From Pseudoalteromonas apostichopi (GTDB lineage Bacteria > Pseudomonadota > Gammaproteobacteria > Enterobacterales > Alteromonadaceae): a stretch of DNA of 64,000 nucleotides. Below the pieces are notes generated by a model. The model made no database searches and was not told the origin of the DNA. It was given only the letters and a program-made list of their open reading frames with translations. Below, in pieces: positions 35,038 to 45,034 of the stretch (the first letter of the stretch is position 1; every line of letters starts with the position of its first letter). The translations under genes were made by a program, and so were the position numbers. Where the stretch lies: the NCBI RefSeq assembly GCF_030297135.1, contig NZ_AP028065.1:2914001-2978000 (forward strand), written 5' to 3'.

Positions 35038-35592
35038 ATGTTTAAACATCCTGACCAGCAAGGTTTTACTTTAATCGAAGTACTTATTGCCTTTGTTATT
35101 TTAAGTTTTGGTTTATTAGGCGCTGTGGCCCTCCAAGCAAAAGCTAAGCAAGCAAGCTTCGATGCATTGCAACGCTCTGCTGCAATTGCGTTAGGCAATG
35201 ACATTATTCAACGCATGCGAGCTAATGATTCTTCAGGCTTTGCAGGTTTGTATAATGGAGAATTTAGCAGTGAATCTTCGGCTGGTGCAGTACAACCGTG
35301 TCTTAACGCTAGATGTTCTGCGCAACAAATCGCAGCATTCGATAAACAACAGTGGATACGAGCCATTCAAGCCCGTGAAAATACAGGTGCTTTAGATGAC
35401 GCAACAGTGTGTATAAGTAGCACCCCTGTCGCTGCAGGGAGTGCAAATGAGTTCAATATTCAAGTTGTGATCAGTTGGCGAGGTAGACAAGAGTTATCAG
35501 CTAGCAAAGAAAATAATGCTGTCAAATGTGGCGCTGCTACTGATAAGCGTCGTTTGGTTGTTCTTGATAGTTATATCTATTTAAGGTCTTGA
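35038..35592 (+). CDS. pilV: Type IV minor pilin PilV
   Basis: The 184-residue prepilin has leader MFKHPDQQG, the cleavage and methylation motif GFTLIEVLIAFVIL, and the PilV-type continuation SFGLLGAVALQ. With PilW, PilX, PilE, FimU and PilY1 it forms the priming tip complex of type IV pili. Prepilin peptidase would cut before the Phe. It is the first gene of the minor-pilin run, followed by pilW after one base. Confidence 0.9.
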   Translation: MFKHPDQQGFTLIEVLIAFVILSFGLLGAVALQAKAKQASFDALQRSAAIALGNDIIQRMRANDSSGFAGLYNGEFSSESSAGAVQPCLNARCSAQQIAAFDKQQWIRAIQARENTGALDDATVCISSTPVAAGSANEFNIQVVISWRGRQELSASKENNAVKCGAATDKRRLVVLDSYIYLRS

Positions 35593-35593
35593 T

Positions 35594-36589
35594 ATGAATA
35601 AACATAATGGATTTACGCTGGTTGAGGTAATGGTCGCTTTATTTATAGGTGGCCTGGTTCTTGGTGGCGTGATGTTTACTTATATCAGTATGAAAGTAAC
35701 TACAAAAGATACAATGGCTATTGGTGAGTTACAAGAAACAGGTCGTTTAGCATTAAATATAATGCAACGAGATATAGAACAAATCGGCTTTTGGGGCACC
35801 TTTTATGAAGACTCGTTTTCGAGTGATAACACTGATACCACACGGGTTAATAACCCAGGTAATGACTGTTCAGCAGGCTTGAACAATGCAAGCTTTCCAG
35901 ATGCTAATGCAAATACAAACTTTCGCTCGGTTTATGCAATAGAAGCAAGTTCAGCCAATGCTTTAGGCTGTATTAACGATGCTAATCAAAACTCCGATAT
36001 TTTACAGGTTAAGTTTTTAGAAGGACTACAAATCCAACCTAACAGTACTAATAACAGAAACTTTTATTTTGTTGCTGAGCAAGAGTTTGGGCTTTTTTCT
36101 CGAGGACCGATAGCTGCAGGCGCAATAAATGGGAATGCAACAATTTGGCGTTACAGGCACCATGTCTACTACATTTCAGAGCAAACGTTTAGTTTTAACA
36201 AAAAGACAGTCAAAGTACCCGCTCTAAAACGAATGAGGCTAACAGTAAATGCAGGTATGAGAAAAGAAACCATCATGGAAGGGGTTGAGAATTTACATTT
36301 TGTTTTTGGCTTGGATACGACTAATAACAGTCGTGTAGACACTTATAAAAGTATTACTGATATGACAGAAAGTGACTGGGAAAATCGCCGAGGAATTTTA
36401 ACGGTTCAGGTGTTTTTATTAGCCAGAACGCTGATGCCTGATGCAAATTTAAAGGTTACTAATCAAACATACACGTTAGGAGAAGGTACTAGCGGTAGGG
36501 TGCTTAAATTTAATGACAATTACAGGCGAGCTCTTTTTACAACAACAATTAGGCTTAACAATGTGGGGGCAAATTTATGGCGCATGTAA
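35594..36589 (+). CDS. pilW: Type IV minor pilin PilW
   Basis: The 331-residue prepilin has leader MNKHN, motif GFTLVEVMVALFIGGLVLGG and the PilW family region LQETGRLALNIMQRDIEQIGFWG. A long C-terminal globular part matches the larger size of PilW among minor pilins. It is part of the tip-priming complex in the inner membrane and pilus. The ribosome-binding site AAGG lies in the end of pilV, and the gene overlaps pilX by 13 bases. Confidence 0.9.
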   Translation: MNKHNGFTLVEVMVALFIGGLVLGGVMFTYISMKVTTKDTMAIGELQETGRLALNIMQRDIEQIGFWGTFYEDSFSSDNTDTTRVNNPGNDCSAGLNNASFPDANANTNFRSVYAIEASSANALGCINDANQNSDILQVKFLEGLQIQPNSTNNRNFYFVAEQEFGLFSRGPIAAGAINGNATIWRYRHHVYYISEQTFSFNKKTVKVPALKRMRLTVNAGMRKETIMEGVENLHFVFGLDTTNNSRVDTYKSITDMTESDWENRRGILTVQVFLLARTLMPDANLKVTNQTYTLGEGTSGRVLKFNDNYRRALFTTTIRLNNVGANLWRM

Positions 36590-37059
36590 CCTTAGCAAAA
36601 AAGCAACAAGGCGTTGTATTAATTGTAGCATTGATAATGGTGGTAGCTGTTACAGGGATTGCTGTTACTTTAATGAATAGTAGTTCTATTGATATAAAAA
36701 TAACAAACGCAGTACAAGAACGTGAAGTCGCTGAAAATGAGTTATTTGGTAATGTTCAGCAAGTAATTGCAGCAGAGGCCACAAAAGGCGGCGATAGTGC
36801 TTTTCTGATGAAAGCTGCAGAAATACCTGAGGGGGGCTTTGTAATTGGAAGGGTTGGCAATACAACTAACACCATGACTAACTTAAATAATGGTGCCTTA
36901 GATTTACCTTGTCCTCGAAAATATAATTTCACCTCAGGCGTAGCATGCAACATGATTCAGGTTAATAGCACAATAACTTATGGCAAGAAAAGTACTCATG
37001 TTCTGACAATAACTACGGGGGTTGCCCAAGAAATGGCAAGCCTAAATACGGGTGGTTAG
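36577..37059 (+). CDS. pilX: Type IV minor pilin PilX
   Basis: The 160-residue protein has leader MAHVTLAKKQQG followed by VVLIVALIMVVAVTGIAVTL. The Glu normally at position five of mature pilins is absent, which is usual for PilX and GspK-like pilins. PilX works with PilV, PilW and PilY1 at the pilus tip. Its start lies inside the end of pilW and the first pilY1 copy follows after 14 bases with GAAGGAAAGC as ribosome-binding site. Confidence 0.85.
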   Translation: MAHVTLAKKQQGVVLIVALIMVVAVTGIAVTLMNSSSIDIKITNAVQEREVAENELFGNVQQVIAAEATKGGDSAFLMKAAEIPEGGFVIGRVGNTTNTMTNLNNGALDLPCPRKYNFTSGVACNMIQVNSTITYGKKSTHVLTITTGVAQEMASLNTGG

Positions 37060-37073
37060 AGAAGGAAAGCAAA

Positions 37074-40000
37074 ATGAAAGCCAGTACTATTTTACTTTTT
37101 TTTATGTGTATATTTGCCTTAGTATTTATCGTGCCAGGGTATGCTGATGATACAGAGCTATATGTAAATTACGATAAAGATTTAGCTGAAAAGACACGAG
37201 TATTATTTGTGTTAGATACATCAGGAAGTATGCTCCGTTCAGCAGAAACTGGTTTACAATGTCGTGATCCATACACTAGCTTTTTATTAGAGTGTCCAGA
37301 TAGCCGAATAAATGCAGCCCGAAATGTAATTACAAGAGTTATTAACTCCAACCCCGATATGGATTTTGGTTTATTTCGTTTTTCAGCGAATGAAGGTGGA
37401 TATTTAAAAGCAAAGTTAGGAACAGATCACAAAACAATAAAAAATATTATTAGTAACATATCAGCTGGGGGATCTACTCCAGTCACAGAGACTTTATGGG
37501 AAACTTATCGGTATTTAACCGGGCAAAGTGTTGATTTTGCGAAACTAATTGATCCTTCAATGCGAGATACGACAGCGGAAAAAGATCAGCAATATGTGTC
37601 GCCTTTTAGTTCTCCAAATAAACGGTGTGATAATACAGTCAATATTATTCTTATTTCTGATGGTGAGCCTCAGTGGGATAATAGCCGTGATGCTTATATA
37701 CAAAATATTTACCGAAACTATTTTGGTACAACAGCGCCTTCTTATCCTGTGAATGATTATGAACCAGATAGCCATTTAGCTGCATTAGCAAAAATTATTC
37801 ATGGAACAAAGAATGTAAAGGTTGATTTGTATACCAAAACATCATCTGTAAATGACCAAGGGGTAATTTATACCGTAGGTTTTGGCAGTGGTATCACTGA
37901 TAACAATGAAGCACTGCTTACGAAAACTGCTGAGTTTGGTGGCGGCCAATATCTTTTTGCAAATAATGCGAAAGGGTTATCTGAAGCAATCGATAAGGCC
38001 TTCGCAGTCATTAGAGAGGATAGTGGAGATTTTACTGCACCCGCTATTACTTCGAATAATAGGGATCAGACTCGTAGTAGAGATGCTTTGTATTACACGA
38101 TGTTCTATCCAAGCACTAACGCTCGTTGGCGAGGAAACCTAAAGAAATTGAAAGTGTCGGGTGATTCAATCGTTGATGCAACTGGTAAGTCTGCATTGAA
38201 TACTCAAGGACTAATTGCTAAGAATGCAAGAACATTTTGGCTTCCAGATGAAGAGAGCCCTGATGGTAATTCTGTTGAATTAGGTGGGGTCAACCTTTAC
38301 TTATCAAGTATTTCAAGTTTACCAAAAGGTGGACGCAAAGTTTTAAGTAACCTTAGTGGGCGTATGCTTAACTTTACCCGCTACCGTGTTGTTTATCACT
38401 ATAATACAATTGCAAAGGCTGCTGCAGTTTTTGAAGCAAAACCAGAAGAAGTTGAAGATTTAATTAATTGGTCAAGAGGTCTCGATGTAGATGATGAGAA
38501 TAATGATTACTCAACATCTGACTCACGAAAAGATATTTTTGGTGACCCACTTCACTCTAGGCCTGTCACTATTGATTATGGTAACGATGACGTTCGTATT
38601 TTAATAGGTACAAATGCTGGCTACTTACATATGTTTCAAGATAAGAACGATGTGTTAAGTGAAAGTTGGGCTTTCATTCCTAGACATCTATATAAAATTA
38701 TAAAACCGCTGAGAGATAACCAGAGAAATAATAAAGTTTATGGTATCGATGGGCCTATCTCGGTATTTTTTGATGATAAAAATAAGGATGGTATTGTTGG
38801 TAAAGGTGATCGAGTTTGGGCATTTTTTGGTTTAAGGCGAGGCGGTAATAATTACTACGGACTTGATATTACAAAGCCTGATTCACCAAAAGTATTGTGG
38901 GGGGGACCAATTGTTGGCGGTTCTGGTGATTTTCAAGAACTAGCTCAAACATGGTCTAAAGCACAAGTAGCCTATATAAATTTGCGAGGCTATAAAGACC
39001 GTCCTGTACTCATCTTTGGTGCGGGCTATGATACCAACAAAGATAATAGACAACGTTCATCAGACTCTAAAGGAAGGGGAATATATATTGTTGATGCAGA
39101 GACAGGAAAAAAAATCTGGGCGCTGACACCATCGCAAAATGGTTTCCAAGGAAAGCACAGTATAGCTTCTGATATTGCTCTTGTTGACTCTGACTATGAT
39201 GGTTATATAGATCGTTTGTATGCGAGCGACACAGGTGGAGATATTTGGCGAATTGATATGGCTACAGATAACTCCAATAATTGGACACACTTCAAGTTAG
39301 CGAGCCTTGGAGGTACTTATGCTAGTACAGATCGGCGTTTCTTCTATAAACCAACTATTGCAAGAAGTGTGTACAGTAAAGTTTCTGAGGTTGTTGTTAA
39401 TGGTAAGTCAACAATAACACGTTTAGATACTCCGTTTGATGCGGTTTTAATAGGCAGTGGGAACCGTGCAAAGCCGACTTTGACATCGGTAAAAGATCAG
39501 TTATTTATGATCCGGGATATAAATACTGTGACTAAGTCTTTCACTGGGAATAATGTCCCTACTACAATTACTCACTCTGATTTAATGAATGTAAGTTCTG
39601 ATCCATTTGCCAAGCAACTAGATGATATTAAAGGCTTTGTTAACCTTGAAATTGAGTTATCTCGTTTTCATGGTTGGTATTATAACTTGCCGATAAAAGG
39701 AGAAAAATCGTTAGCCGCAAGTACTGTTGTGGGTGGTGTCGCCTACTTTACAAGTTTTTCACCGGGTTCGACAAGTAATATTACAGACCAATGTAGTCTA
39801 AGCGGGGGAAGTGGGGGGCTCTATGCTTTTCACTTGCATTATGGAACAAAAGTATATGATGAACTTAAGTACGAAACTGGGAATGATGTACCTGATACAC
39901 CGCAATTATTTTTCGGTGAAAATGATAAAGGTGAAAGCCAGTTCATGTTGATTGGAACTGGAATCATTGGTGAAAAAGCGCCATTTGTGGCAAAAGGGGT

Positions 40001-40121
40001 TTTGGGTCCCGGATTGAATATTGAAAATGGTAAAGTCAAATTAGTCAGTAATGATCGGCTTGGATTTGAAGTTCAACAAACTTATATATATAAACAAGAA
40101 AGGTTTGACCAAAGTCAGTGA
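37074..40121 (+). CDS. pilY1: PilY1-type pilus tip adhesin, first paralogue
   Basis: The 1015-residue protein has a signal peptide (about 1-24), then a VWA-like region with the MIDAS motif DTSGSM and a second LISDGEP strand. The C-terminal half is the PilY1 beta-propeller (DIFGDPLHSRPVTIDYGND, GTNAGYLHMF, RVWAFFGLRRGG). Asp-rich loops DKNKDGIVG and DSDYDGYIDRLY are candidate calcium sites; the latter matches the regulatory calcium loop of Pseudomonas PilY1. PilY1 sits at the pilus tip and controls extension, retraction and surface sensing. A close paralogue follows. Confidence 0.92.
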   Translation: MKASTILLFFMCIFALVFIVPGYADDTELYVNYDKDLAEKTRVLFVLDTSGSMLRSAETGLQCRDPYTSFLLECPDSRINAARNVITRVINSNPDMDFGLFRFSANEGGYLKAKLGTDHKTIKNIISNISAGGSTPVTETLWETYRYLTGQSVDFAKLIDPSMRDTTAEKDQQYVSPFSSPNKRCDNTVNIILISDGEPQWDNSRDAYIQNIYRNYFGTTAPSYPVNDYEPDSHLAALAKIIHGTKNVKVDLYTKTSSVNDQGVIYTVGFGSGITDNNEALLTKTAEFGGGQYLFANNAKGLSEAIDKAFAVIREDSGDFTAPAITSNNRDQTRSRDALYYTMFYPSTNARWRGNLKKLKVSGDSIVDATGKSALNTQGLIAKNARTFWLPDEESPDGNSVELGGVNLYLSSISSLPKGGRKVLSNLSGRMLNFTRYRVVYHYNTIAKAAAVFEAKPEEVEDLINWSRGLDVDDENNDYSTSDSRKDIFGDPLHSRPVTIDYGNDDVRILIGTNAGYLHMFQDKNDVLSESWAFIPRHLYKIIKPLRDNQRNNKVYGIDGPISVFFDDKNKDGIVGKGDRVWAFFGLRRGGNNYYGLDITKPDSPKVLWGGPIVGGSGDFQELAQTWSKAQVAYINLRGYKDRPVLIFGAGYDTNKDNRQRSSDSKGRGIYIVDAETGKKIWALTPSQNGFQGKHSIASDIALVDSDYDGYIDRLYASDTGGDIWRIDMATDNSNNWTHFKLASLGGTYASTDRRFFYKPTIARSVYSKVSEVVVNGKSTITRLDTPFDAVLIGSGNRAKPTLTSVKDQLFMIRDINTVTKSFTGNNVPTTITHSDLMNVSSDPFAKQLDDIKGFVNLEIELSRFHGWYYNLPIKGEKSLAASTVVGGVAYFTSFSPGSTSNITDQCSLSGGSGGLYAFHLHYGTKVYDELKYETGNDVPDTPQLFFGENDKGESQFMLIGTGIIGEKAPFVAKGVLGPGLNIENGKVKLVSNDRLGFEVQQTYIYKQERFDQSQ

Positions 40122-40652
40122 AAATTAATGGTTTATAATTGATTGCTGATGATAACCTTTATTTGTGGTGTTATTTCTCTCTTTTTGGGATGTTAAATAC
40201 CATTATAATATTCTTGTGAGGCCTTTGGGTTTATAAATTAATATCTACTGGAATATGAAAATAATCCTTTTAGGTTGTTTGGGTTTTGTTTTTTGGTTAT
40301 TTTTTACTGCTTTTTTAAGGTGTTAACTAACCCTTTGAATGTTACTTATAGCTAATGAATACTTTTTCAAATGGTTAAATGTTTATTGTAGTGAATGTCT
40401 GTATTAAAAAGTGGTGTTTTCTATAAACAAATTTCAGTACTTATGTTTTAATTCAATATAATTGGTTATAATTAATGTAATCTAGATTTTAGTTTTAATT
40501 ATACATATTAAGTTATATCTTTATCAAAGAGTAACTAGATTTTAAGTTTGAAAAATAACCTAGTACTATGAACAATTGCAGGCAAGTAAGTTAAGCATTG
40601 GGCTACTTGAACTGCACTCTTTTTTAACATTGGCATCGAGTTGGGTTTTGTG
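40122..40652. other. AT-rich spacer between the two pilY1 genes
   Basis: The 531-base gap is strongly AT-rich and holds no open frame I can support on either strand. No terminator hairpin or remnant of a pilin gene such as pilY2 is evident. Its length suggests that the second pilY1 has its own promoter, for which several TATAAT-like sequences near 40455-40520 are candidates. Confidence 0.5.
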
Positions 40653-43600
40653 ATGAAAATAGGAAAATTAATTAGCAAACTCTTGCTAAATTGTGCTGTG
40701 ATTTTCAGTATGATGACCCATGCGGAAGACATCGAATTGTATGTTAATCACAATGTTGATTTAGATGAAAAACCACGCGTACTCATTGTTTTTGACACCT
40801 CAGGTAGTATGGCGTTTTCAACCAGCTCAGGTAATAGTTGCGGTTATTCTGGTGGCTATATTTTGTGCAGCGATAGCCGATTAGGCGTTGCACAAGATGC
40901 GATAACTAAACTTGTAGATGGTAATGATGATATTGATTTTGGTCTTATGCGTTTTAATAGTACTAGCGGTGGTTATGTACTAGCGGGTATTGGTTCGCCA
41001 ATGTCAACGCTGAAAACGACGATCGCCAATTTACCTGCTGATGGAGGGACACCGCTAACTGAAACTCTCTGGGAAGCGTATCTATATATTACTGGGCAAA
41101 GTTTATATTATGGCGAGAAAGTTAATGAGCTATTTCGCGATACTTCTGTAGAAAGTAAAACATCAACAACAAATAGAGTCAGGAAGTGTAACTGGTGGGG
41201 GTGCTGGTGGGAAAATGAAACAGTTACTAATTACACTTATATCTCTCCTTTTGATAACCCTGATGAAGTAAAGCGCTGTGATAACTCAGTTAATGTAATT
41301 TACATGACTGATGGTGACCCATCTGCGGGCTCTGATAATGAGCAAGACTCAAACATAAGCAGTTTACACAAGTCGTATTTCGGTAGCTCTCTATCAGATA
41401 GCGATAAAATTGCTGGTGTGTATTTGCACAAGCTTGCAAAAATTATCCATGGAACTGACAATGTTGAAGTTGATCTACGTCCAGATACTTCCGAAATTCA
41501 TGAAACAGGTCGGGTTTACACCATAGGTTTTGGCTCTGGAATGAGTGACAATGGTAAACGTTTGTTGTCTGAAACCGCTCGCCTTGGAGGTGGTAAGTAC
41601 CTTCATGCCAATACCTCTGATCAATTATCAGAGGCTTTAAAAAATACCATAACTCAAATTCGAGAGGTCAATGACAGTTTTACAGCTCCCTCTGTAGCGA
41701 GTAACAACGTAGATCAAACTCGCAGCCGAGAATCAATTTATTATGCGATGTTTTATCCTAAAACAGGAGCTCGTTGGCGTGGTAACTTGAAAAAGTTAAA
41801 AGTGTCTGGTGACCAAATTATTGATAAAGATGGTAAACAGGCTCTAAATGAAGATGGTCTTATAGATAAAAATGCAAAAACATTTTGGTTACCAAGTGGT
41901 GAAAATGCTGATGGCAATTCAGTAGAGCTAGGTGGCGTGAACTTATATCTTTCTAATTCTTCAAGCGTTCCTAATCAAGGCAGAAAGGTTATCACCAATG
42001 TTAATGGCCGATTACTTAATTTCACACGTTACCGAGTTGTTTTTCATTATGGAACAATAGCAAAAGCAGCAGTCGATTTTGAAGCGGACGCCAATGAAGT
42101 TGAGGATCTTATAAATTGGTCAAGAGGTCTTGATATTGATGATGAAGATAAAGATGGTTCAACAACTGATTCGCGCAAAGATATCTTTGGTGATCCACTA
42201 CATTCAAAACCTGTAACGATTGATTATGGAAATGATGATATCCGTATTTTAATCGGAACTAATGCAGGTTATTTGCATATGTTTCAAGATAAAAATGATG
42301 TACTAAGTGAAAGCTGGGCATTTATCCCTAGAAGCTTATATAAAATTATAAAGCCACTTCGTGAGAATCAAGCAGATACAAAGGTCTATGGTGTTGACGG
42401 GCCAATTTCAATATTTTTTGATGATAAAAATAATGATGGGATAGTTAATGACTCAGATCGTGTTTGGGCATTTTTTGGCCTAAGACGAGGTGGTAACAAG
42501 TATTATGGCCTTGATATTACTAATCCTGATTCTCCCAAATTATTATGGGATGAGCCTATTACAGGTGGAACAGGCGACTTTTCAGAGCTGGCACAAACAT
42601 GGTCTAAGCCAACGGTGACGTACATTAACTTAAGTGGATACAAAGATAAACCGGTGCTTATATTTGGTGCAGGTTATGATACCAACAAAGATAATGTTAT
42701 TCGTACAAACGATAGTAAAGGACGAGGCGTTTTTATTGTTGATGCCGAAACAGGAAAGAAAATATGGGCCTTAACGCCAAATGAAAATGGATTTACAGGT
42801 AATCACAGTATTGCCTCAGATATAACGGTTTTAGATTCTGACTACGATGGTTATGTTGATCGTTTATACGCAACAGATACAGGTGGAGATATTTGGCGAA
42901 TTGATATGCCATCTGAGAATTATAATGATTCAACAGAGCCATGGACACATTTTAAGTTAGCTAGTTTAGGCAGTACATTAGCTACCCAAGATCGTCGTTT
43001 TTTCTATAAGCCTATGATTGCCAGGACCATGTTTAGCAAAGTATCTAAAACAACTTATCAAGGTGAATCAATTACAACACGTATTGATACTCCATTTGAT
43101 GCCGTATTAATAGGTAGCGGGAATCGCTCAAAACCGTTATCAACAGCAACAAATGATCAGCTTTTTATGATACGCGATATCAATACGGTAACTCAGTCAT
43201 TTATGGGAACGGATGTACCAGCGCCTATCACTCAAGCTGATTTAATGGATGTGGGGTCAGATCCATTCGGTAATGCACTAGATGACCTGGATAAATTTAC
43301 TGAGCTTGAAGTAGAACTGGGTGAATTTAGCGGTTGGTATTATAACCTACCAACTACCGGTGAAAAGTCACTAGCGGCAAGTACCGTAATAGGTGGCGTT
43401 GCTTACTTTACAAGTTTTTCACCAGCATCCACTACTGATTTAGTAAATCAATGTTCACTTACCGGGGGCTCTGGTAGCTTGTATGCTTTCCACTTACATT
43501 ACGGCACTAAGGTATATGATAACTTAAAATTCACTACTTCTAATGATGTGCCTGACACACCTCAGCTCTACTTTGGTATAGGCGATAGCTGTGTCGATGG

Positions 43601-43847
43601 TAATAGTGATGGTTTCTGCGATGACAATACAAGTGAAAAGGTAAAAGAGCAAAGCCAATTCTTGTCTATAGGACCAGGTATTAAAGGTGAGCAAAACCCG
43701 TTTAAGGTTCAAGAAATTTTAGGTCCAGGGCTTACAATTGAAGATGGTAAAATCAAATTAGTGAGTGATGCAGTGCCAATTGGCTTTGGATTTAAAACAC
43801 AACAGACATTTATTTATAAGCAAGAAATAAACGATAACAGTAATTAA
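40653..43847 (+). CDS. pilY1: PilY1-type pilus tip adhesin, second paralogue
   Basis: ATG at 40653 (with GTG and TTG codons just upstream in frame) gives 1064 residues with a signal peptide ending at THA. It aligns with the first copy over its full length: DTSGSM MIDAS, the propeller core and calcium loops DKNNDGIVNDSD and DSDYDGYVDRLY. Two insertions are unique to it: a Cys/Trp-rich patch CNWWGCWW near residue 180, and a late loop DSCVDGNSDGFCDD that looks like an additional Cys-framed calcium loop. The differences suggest distinct adhesive roles of the two tips. Confidence 0.92.
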   Translation: MKIGKLISKLLLNCAVIFSMMTHAEDIELYVNHNVDLDEKPRVLIVFDTSGSMAFSTSSGNSCGYSGGYILCSDSRLGVAQDAITKLVDGNDDIDFGLMRFNSTSGGYVLAGIGSPMSTLKTTIANLPADGGTPLTETLWEAYLYITGQSLYYGEKVNELFRDTSVESKTSTTNRVRKCNWWGCWWENETVTNYTYISPFDNPDEVKRCDNSVNVIYMTDGDPSAGSDNEQDSNISSLHKSYFGSSLSDSDKIAGVYLHKLAKIIHGTDNVEVDLRPDTSEIHETGRVYTIGFGSGMSDNGKRLLSETARLGGGKYLHANTSDQLSEALKNTITQIREVNDSFTAPSVASNNVDQTRSRESIYYAMFYPKTGARWRGNLKKLKVSGDQIIDKDGKQALNEDGLIDKNAKTFWLPSGENADGNSVELGGVNLYLSNSSSVPNQGRKVITNVNGRLLNFTRYRVVFHYGTIAKAAVDFEADANEVEDLINWSRGLDIDDEDKDGSTTDSRKDIFGDPLHSKPVTIDYGNDDIRILIGTNAGYLHMFQDKNDVLSESWAFIPRSLYKIIKPLRENQADTKVYGVDGPISIFFDDKNNDGIVNDSDRVWAFFGLRRGGNKYYGLDITNPDSPKLLWDEPITGGTGDFSELAQTWSKPTVTYINLSGYKDKPVLIFGAGYDTNKDNVIRTNDSKGRGVFIVDAETGKKIWALTPNENGFTGNHSIASDITVLDSDYDGYVDRLYATDTGGDIWRIDMPSENYNDSTEPWTHFKLASLGSTLATQDRRFFYKPMIARTMFSKVSKTTYQGESITTRIDTPFDAVLIGSGNRSKPLSTATNDQLFMIRDINTVTQSFMGTDVPAPITQADLMDVGSDPFGNALDDLDKFTELEVELGEFSGWYYNLPTTGEKSLAASTVIGGVAYFTSFSPASTTDLVNQCSLTGGSGSLYAFHLHYGTKVYDNLKFTTSNDVPDTPQLYFGIGDSCVDGNSDGFCDDNTSEKVKEQSQFLSIGPGIKGEQNPFKVQEILGPGLTIEDGKIKLVSDAVPIGFGFKTQQTFIYKQEINDNSN

Positions 43848-44006
43848 TTCCCGTTCAAAGACTCTGCTTAACAGTTTAAAACTAACTTAGGCAGCGTTGT
43901 ATGATGGAATTGAGTATTTATCTAATTGCATAATCGCGACTCTAAACCTATGATAAGTTTAAAGCGAAGAATGCTCTGAATTAACAAAAGCATAGGTATT
44001 AAATAA

Positions 44007-44432
44007 ATGAATATAATAAGGAAAAAAAACCTAAAAGGTTTTACATTAATTGAGCTGATGATTGCTGTAGCAATCTTAGGAATTATTGCGAGCATTGCTA
44101 TCCCAAGTTATTTTGAACATGTAAAACGTACAGCAAGAACAGAGGCAATAACCTCATTATTAGACGCGGCTAATAAACAAGAACAATACTTTGTTGATAA
44201 TCGTGAGTACACAACTTCACTTTCTGCTCTAGGTGTTGCAGAAACAACAGAAAACAATTTTTATAAGTTAAAGGCGACTGTCAATAATAATGCCGGTACC
44301 TTTGAATTAGAGGCAACACCAGTATCAGGTCCGCCACTACAAGATTCAGAATGCACTAAATTAATAATTACAGACACAGGCCTTAAAAAATCTCAAGGTT
44401 CTGCTGATTCGAGCACTTGTTGGGGGAAATAG
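44007..44432 (+). CDS. pilE: Type IV minor pilin PilE
   Basis: The 141-residue prepilin has leader MNIIRKKNLKG and GFTLIELMIAVAILGIIAS, then IPSYFEHVKRTARTEAITSL and the EQYFVDNREYTTSLSALG block typical of PilE/ComP minor pilins. Two C-terminal Cys (DSECTKLII ... SSTCWGK) form the D-loop. It closes the forward minor-pilin run, about 160 bases after the second pilY1, and its stop lies three bases from the end of the convergent FimT-like gene. Confidence 0.9.
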   Translation: MNIIRKKNLKGFTLIELMIAVAILGIIASIAIPSYFEHVKRTARTEAITSLLDAANKQEQYFVDNREYTTSLSALGVAETTENNFYKLKATVNNNAGTFELEATPVSGPPLQDSECTKLIITDTGLKKSQGSADSSTCWGK

Positions 44433-44435
44433 GCT

Positions 44436-44963
44436 TTAGCACTTATCAGTATCAATCATTCTGACTCGACCTATTGTACTGACCCTAATAGCAAGCCCTT
44501 TGAGGCTTGCTTTTATGTATTCTGGGCAGTATATAAAAGTGCCATTGTTTAAACCCACTGGCATACCTGTTGGGCTAAATGTTACTGAGTGACGTGGGTA
44601 AGTCAGCATATCTAATTTATTTATTGCTTCAACTTCCAATAATTTGGTATCGCCACTTTCAAACACACCAAGCTCGCCTTTATCGACAAAGACAGTTAAA
44701 GATTTATGCCACATCGCCTTGTTACAACGGTTAAGCTTTAAAGCACAAAATGTCACATAGGCATTATTAGTTTGTGCCTTGAGGCGAGTAAATTGTAGTG
44801 CTCTTTTAACTGTATGCATATTACTTTCTAAGCGGTTATTGGCGAGGAGTGGCTTATATTCAAATAAAGCGAAATGCAGTAAAAACGAAAAAATTGATAA
44901 GACTATTAGGATTTCAATTAACATAGCACCTTTAAGGCTACGCAAGTAATTATTTGTCTTCAT
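44436..44963 (-). CDS. FimT/GspH-type pseudopilin with atypical cleavage site
   Basis: ATG at 44963 gives 175 residues; a TTG at 44978 in frame would cut into the GGAG ribosome-binding site. The N-terminal helix is LIEILIVLSIFSFLL but the motif before it is GAMLIE instead of GFTLIE, so Ala replaces Phe at mature position one. The C-terminal half resembles GspH/FimT (VTFSPTGMPVGLNNGTFIYCPE). It probably joins the minor-pilin complex; FimT proteins also bind DNA in natural transformation. It lies downstream of and on the same strand as a second GspH-type gene. Confidence 0.75.
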   Translation of the reverse strand: MKTNNYLRSLKGAMLIEILIVLSIFSFLLHFALFEYKPLLANNRLESNMHTVKRALQFTRLKAQTNNAYVTFCALKLNRCNKAMWHKSLTVFVDKGELGVFESGDTKLLEVEAINKLDMLTYPRHSVTFSPTGMPVGLNNGTFIYCPEYIKASLKGLAIRVSTIGRVRMIDTDKC

Positions 44964-45034
44964 CCTTGAAGACTCCAAATCGCGACTATTTATTAAAATG
45001 TAATAGGAGCTTTGTATTTGTCAATTAAATAGAG

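Noticed and set aside
40255..40326. A 23-codon hydrophobic frame in the pilY1 gap with a lipobox-like LLGC
   Set aside because: No ribosome-binding site, very short, and the local sequence is so AT-rich that hydrophobic frames are expected by chance.
43932..44987. AATCGCGACT occurs before pilE (43932-43941) and before the FimT-like gene (44978-44987)
   Set aside because: A single 10-base match in a 64 kb window is likely by chance, and the position relative to the two genes differs.
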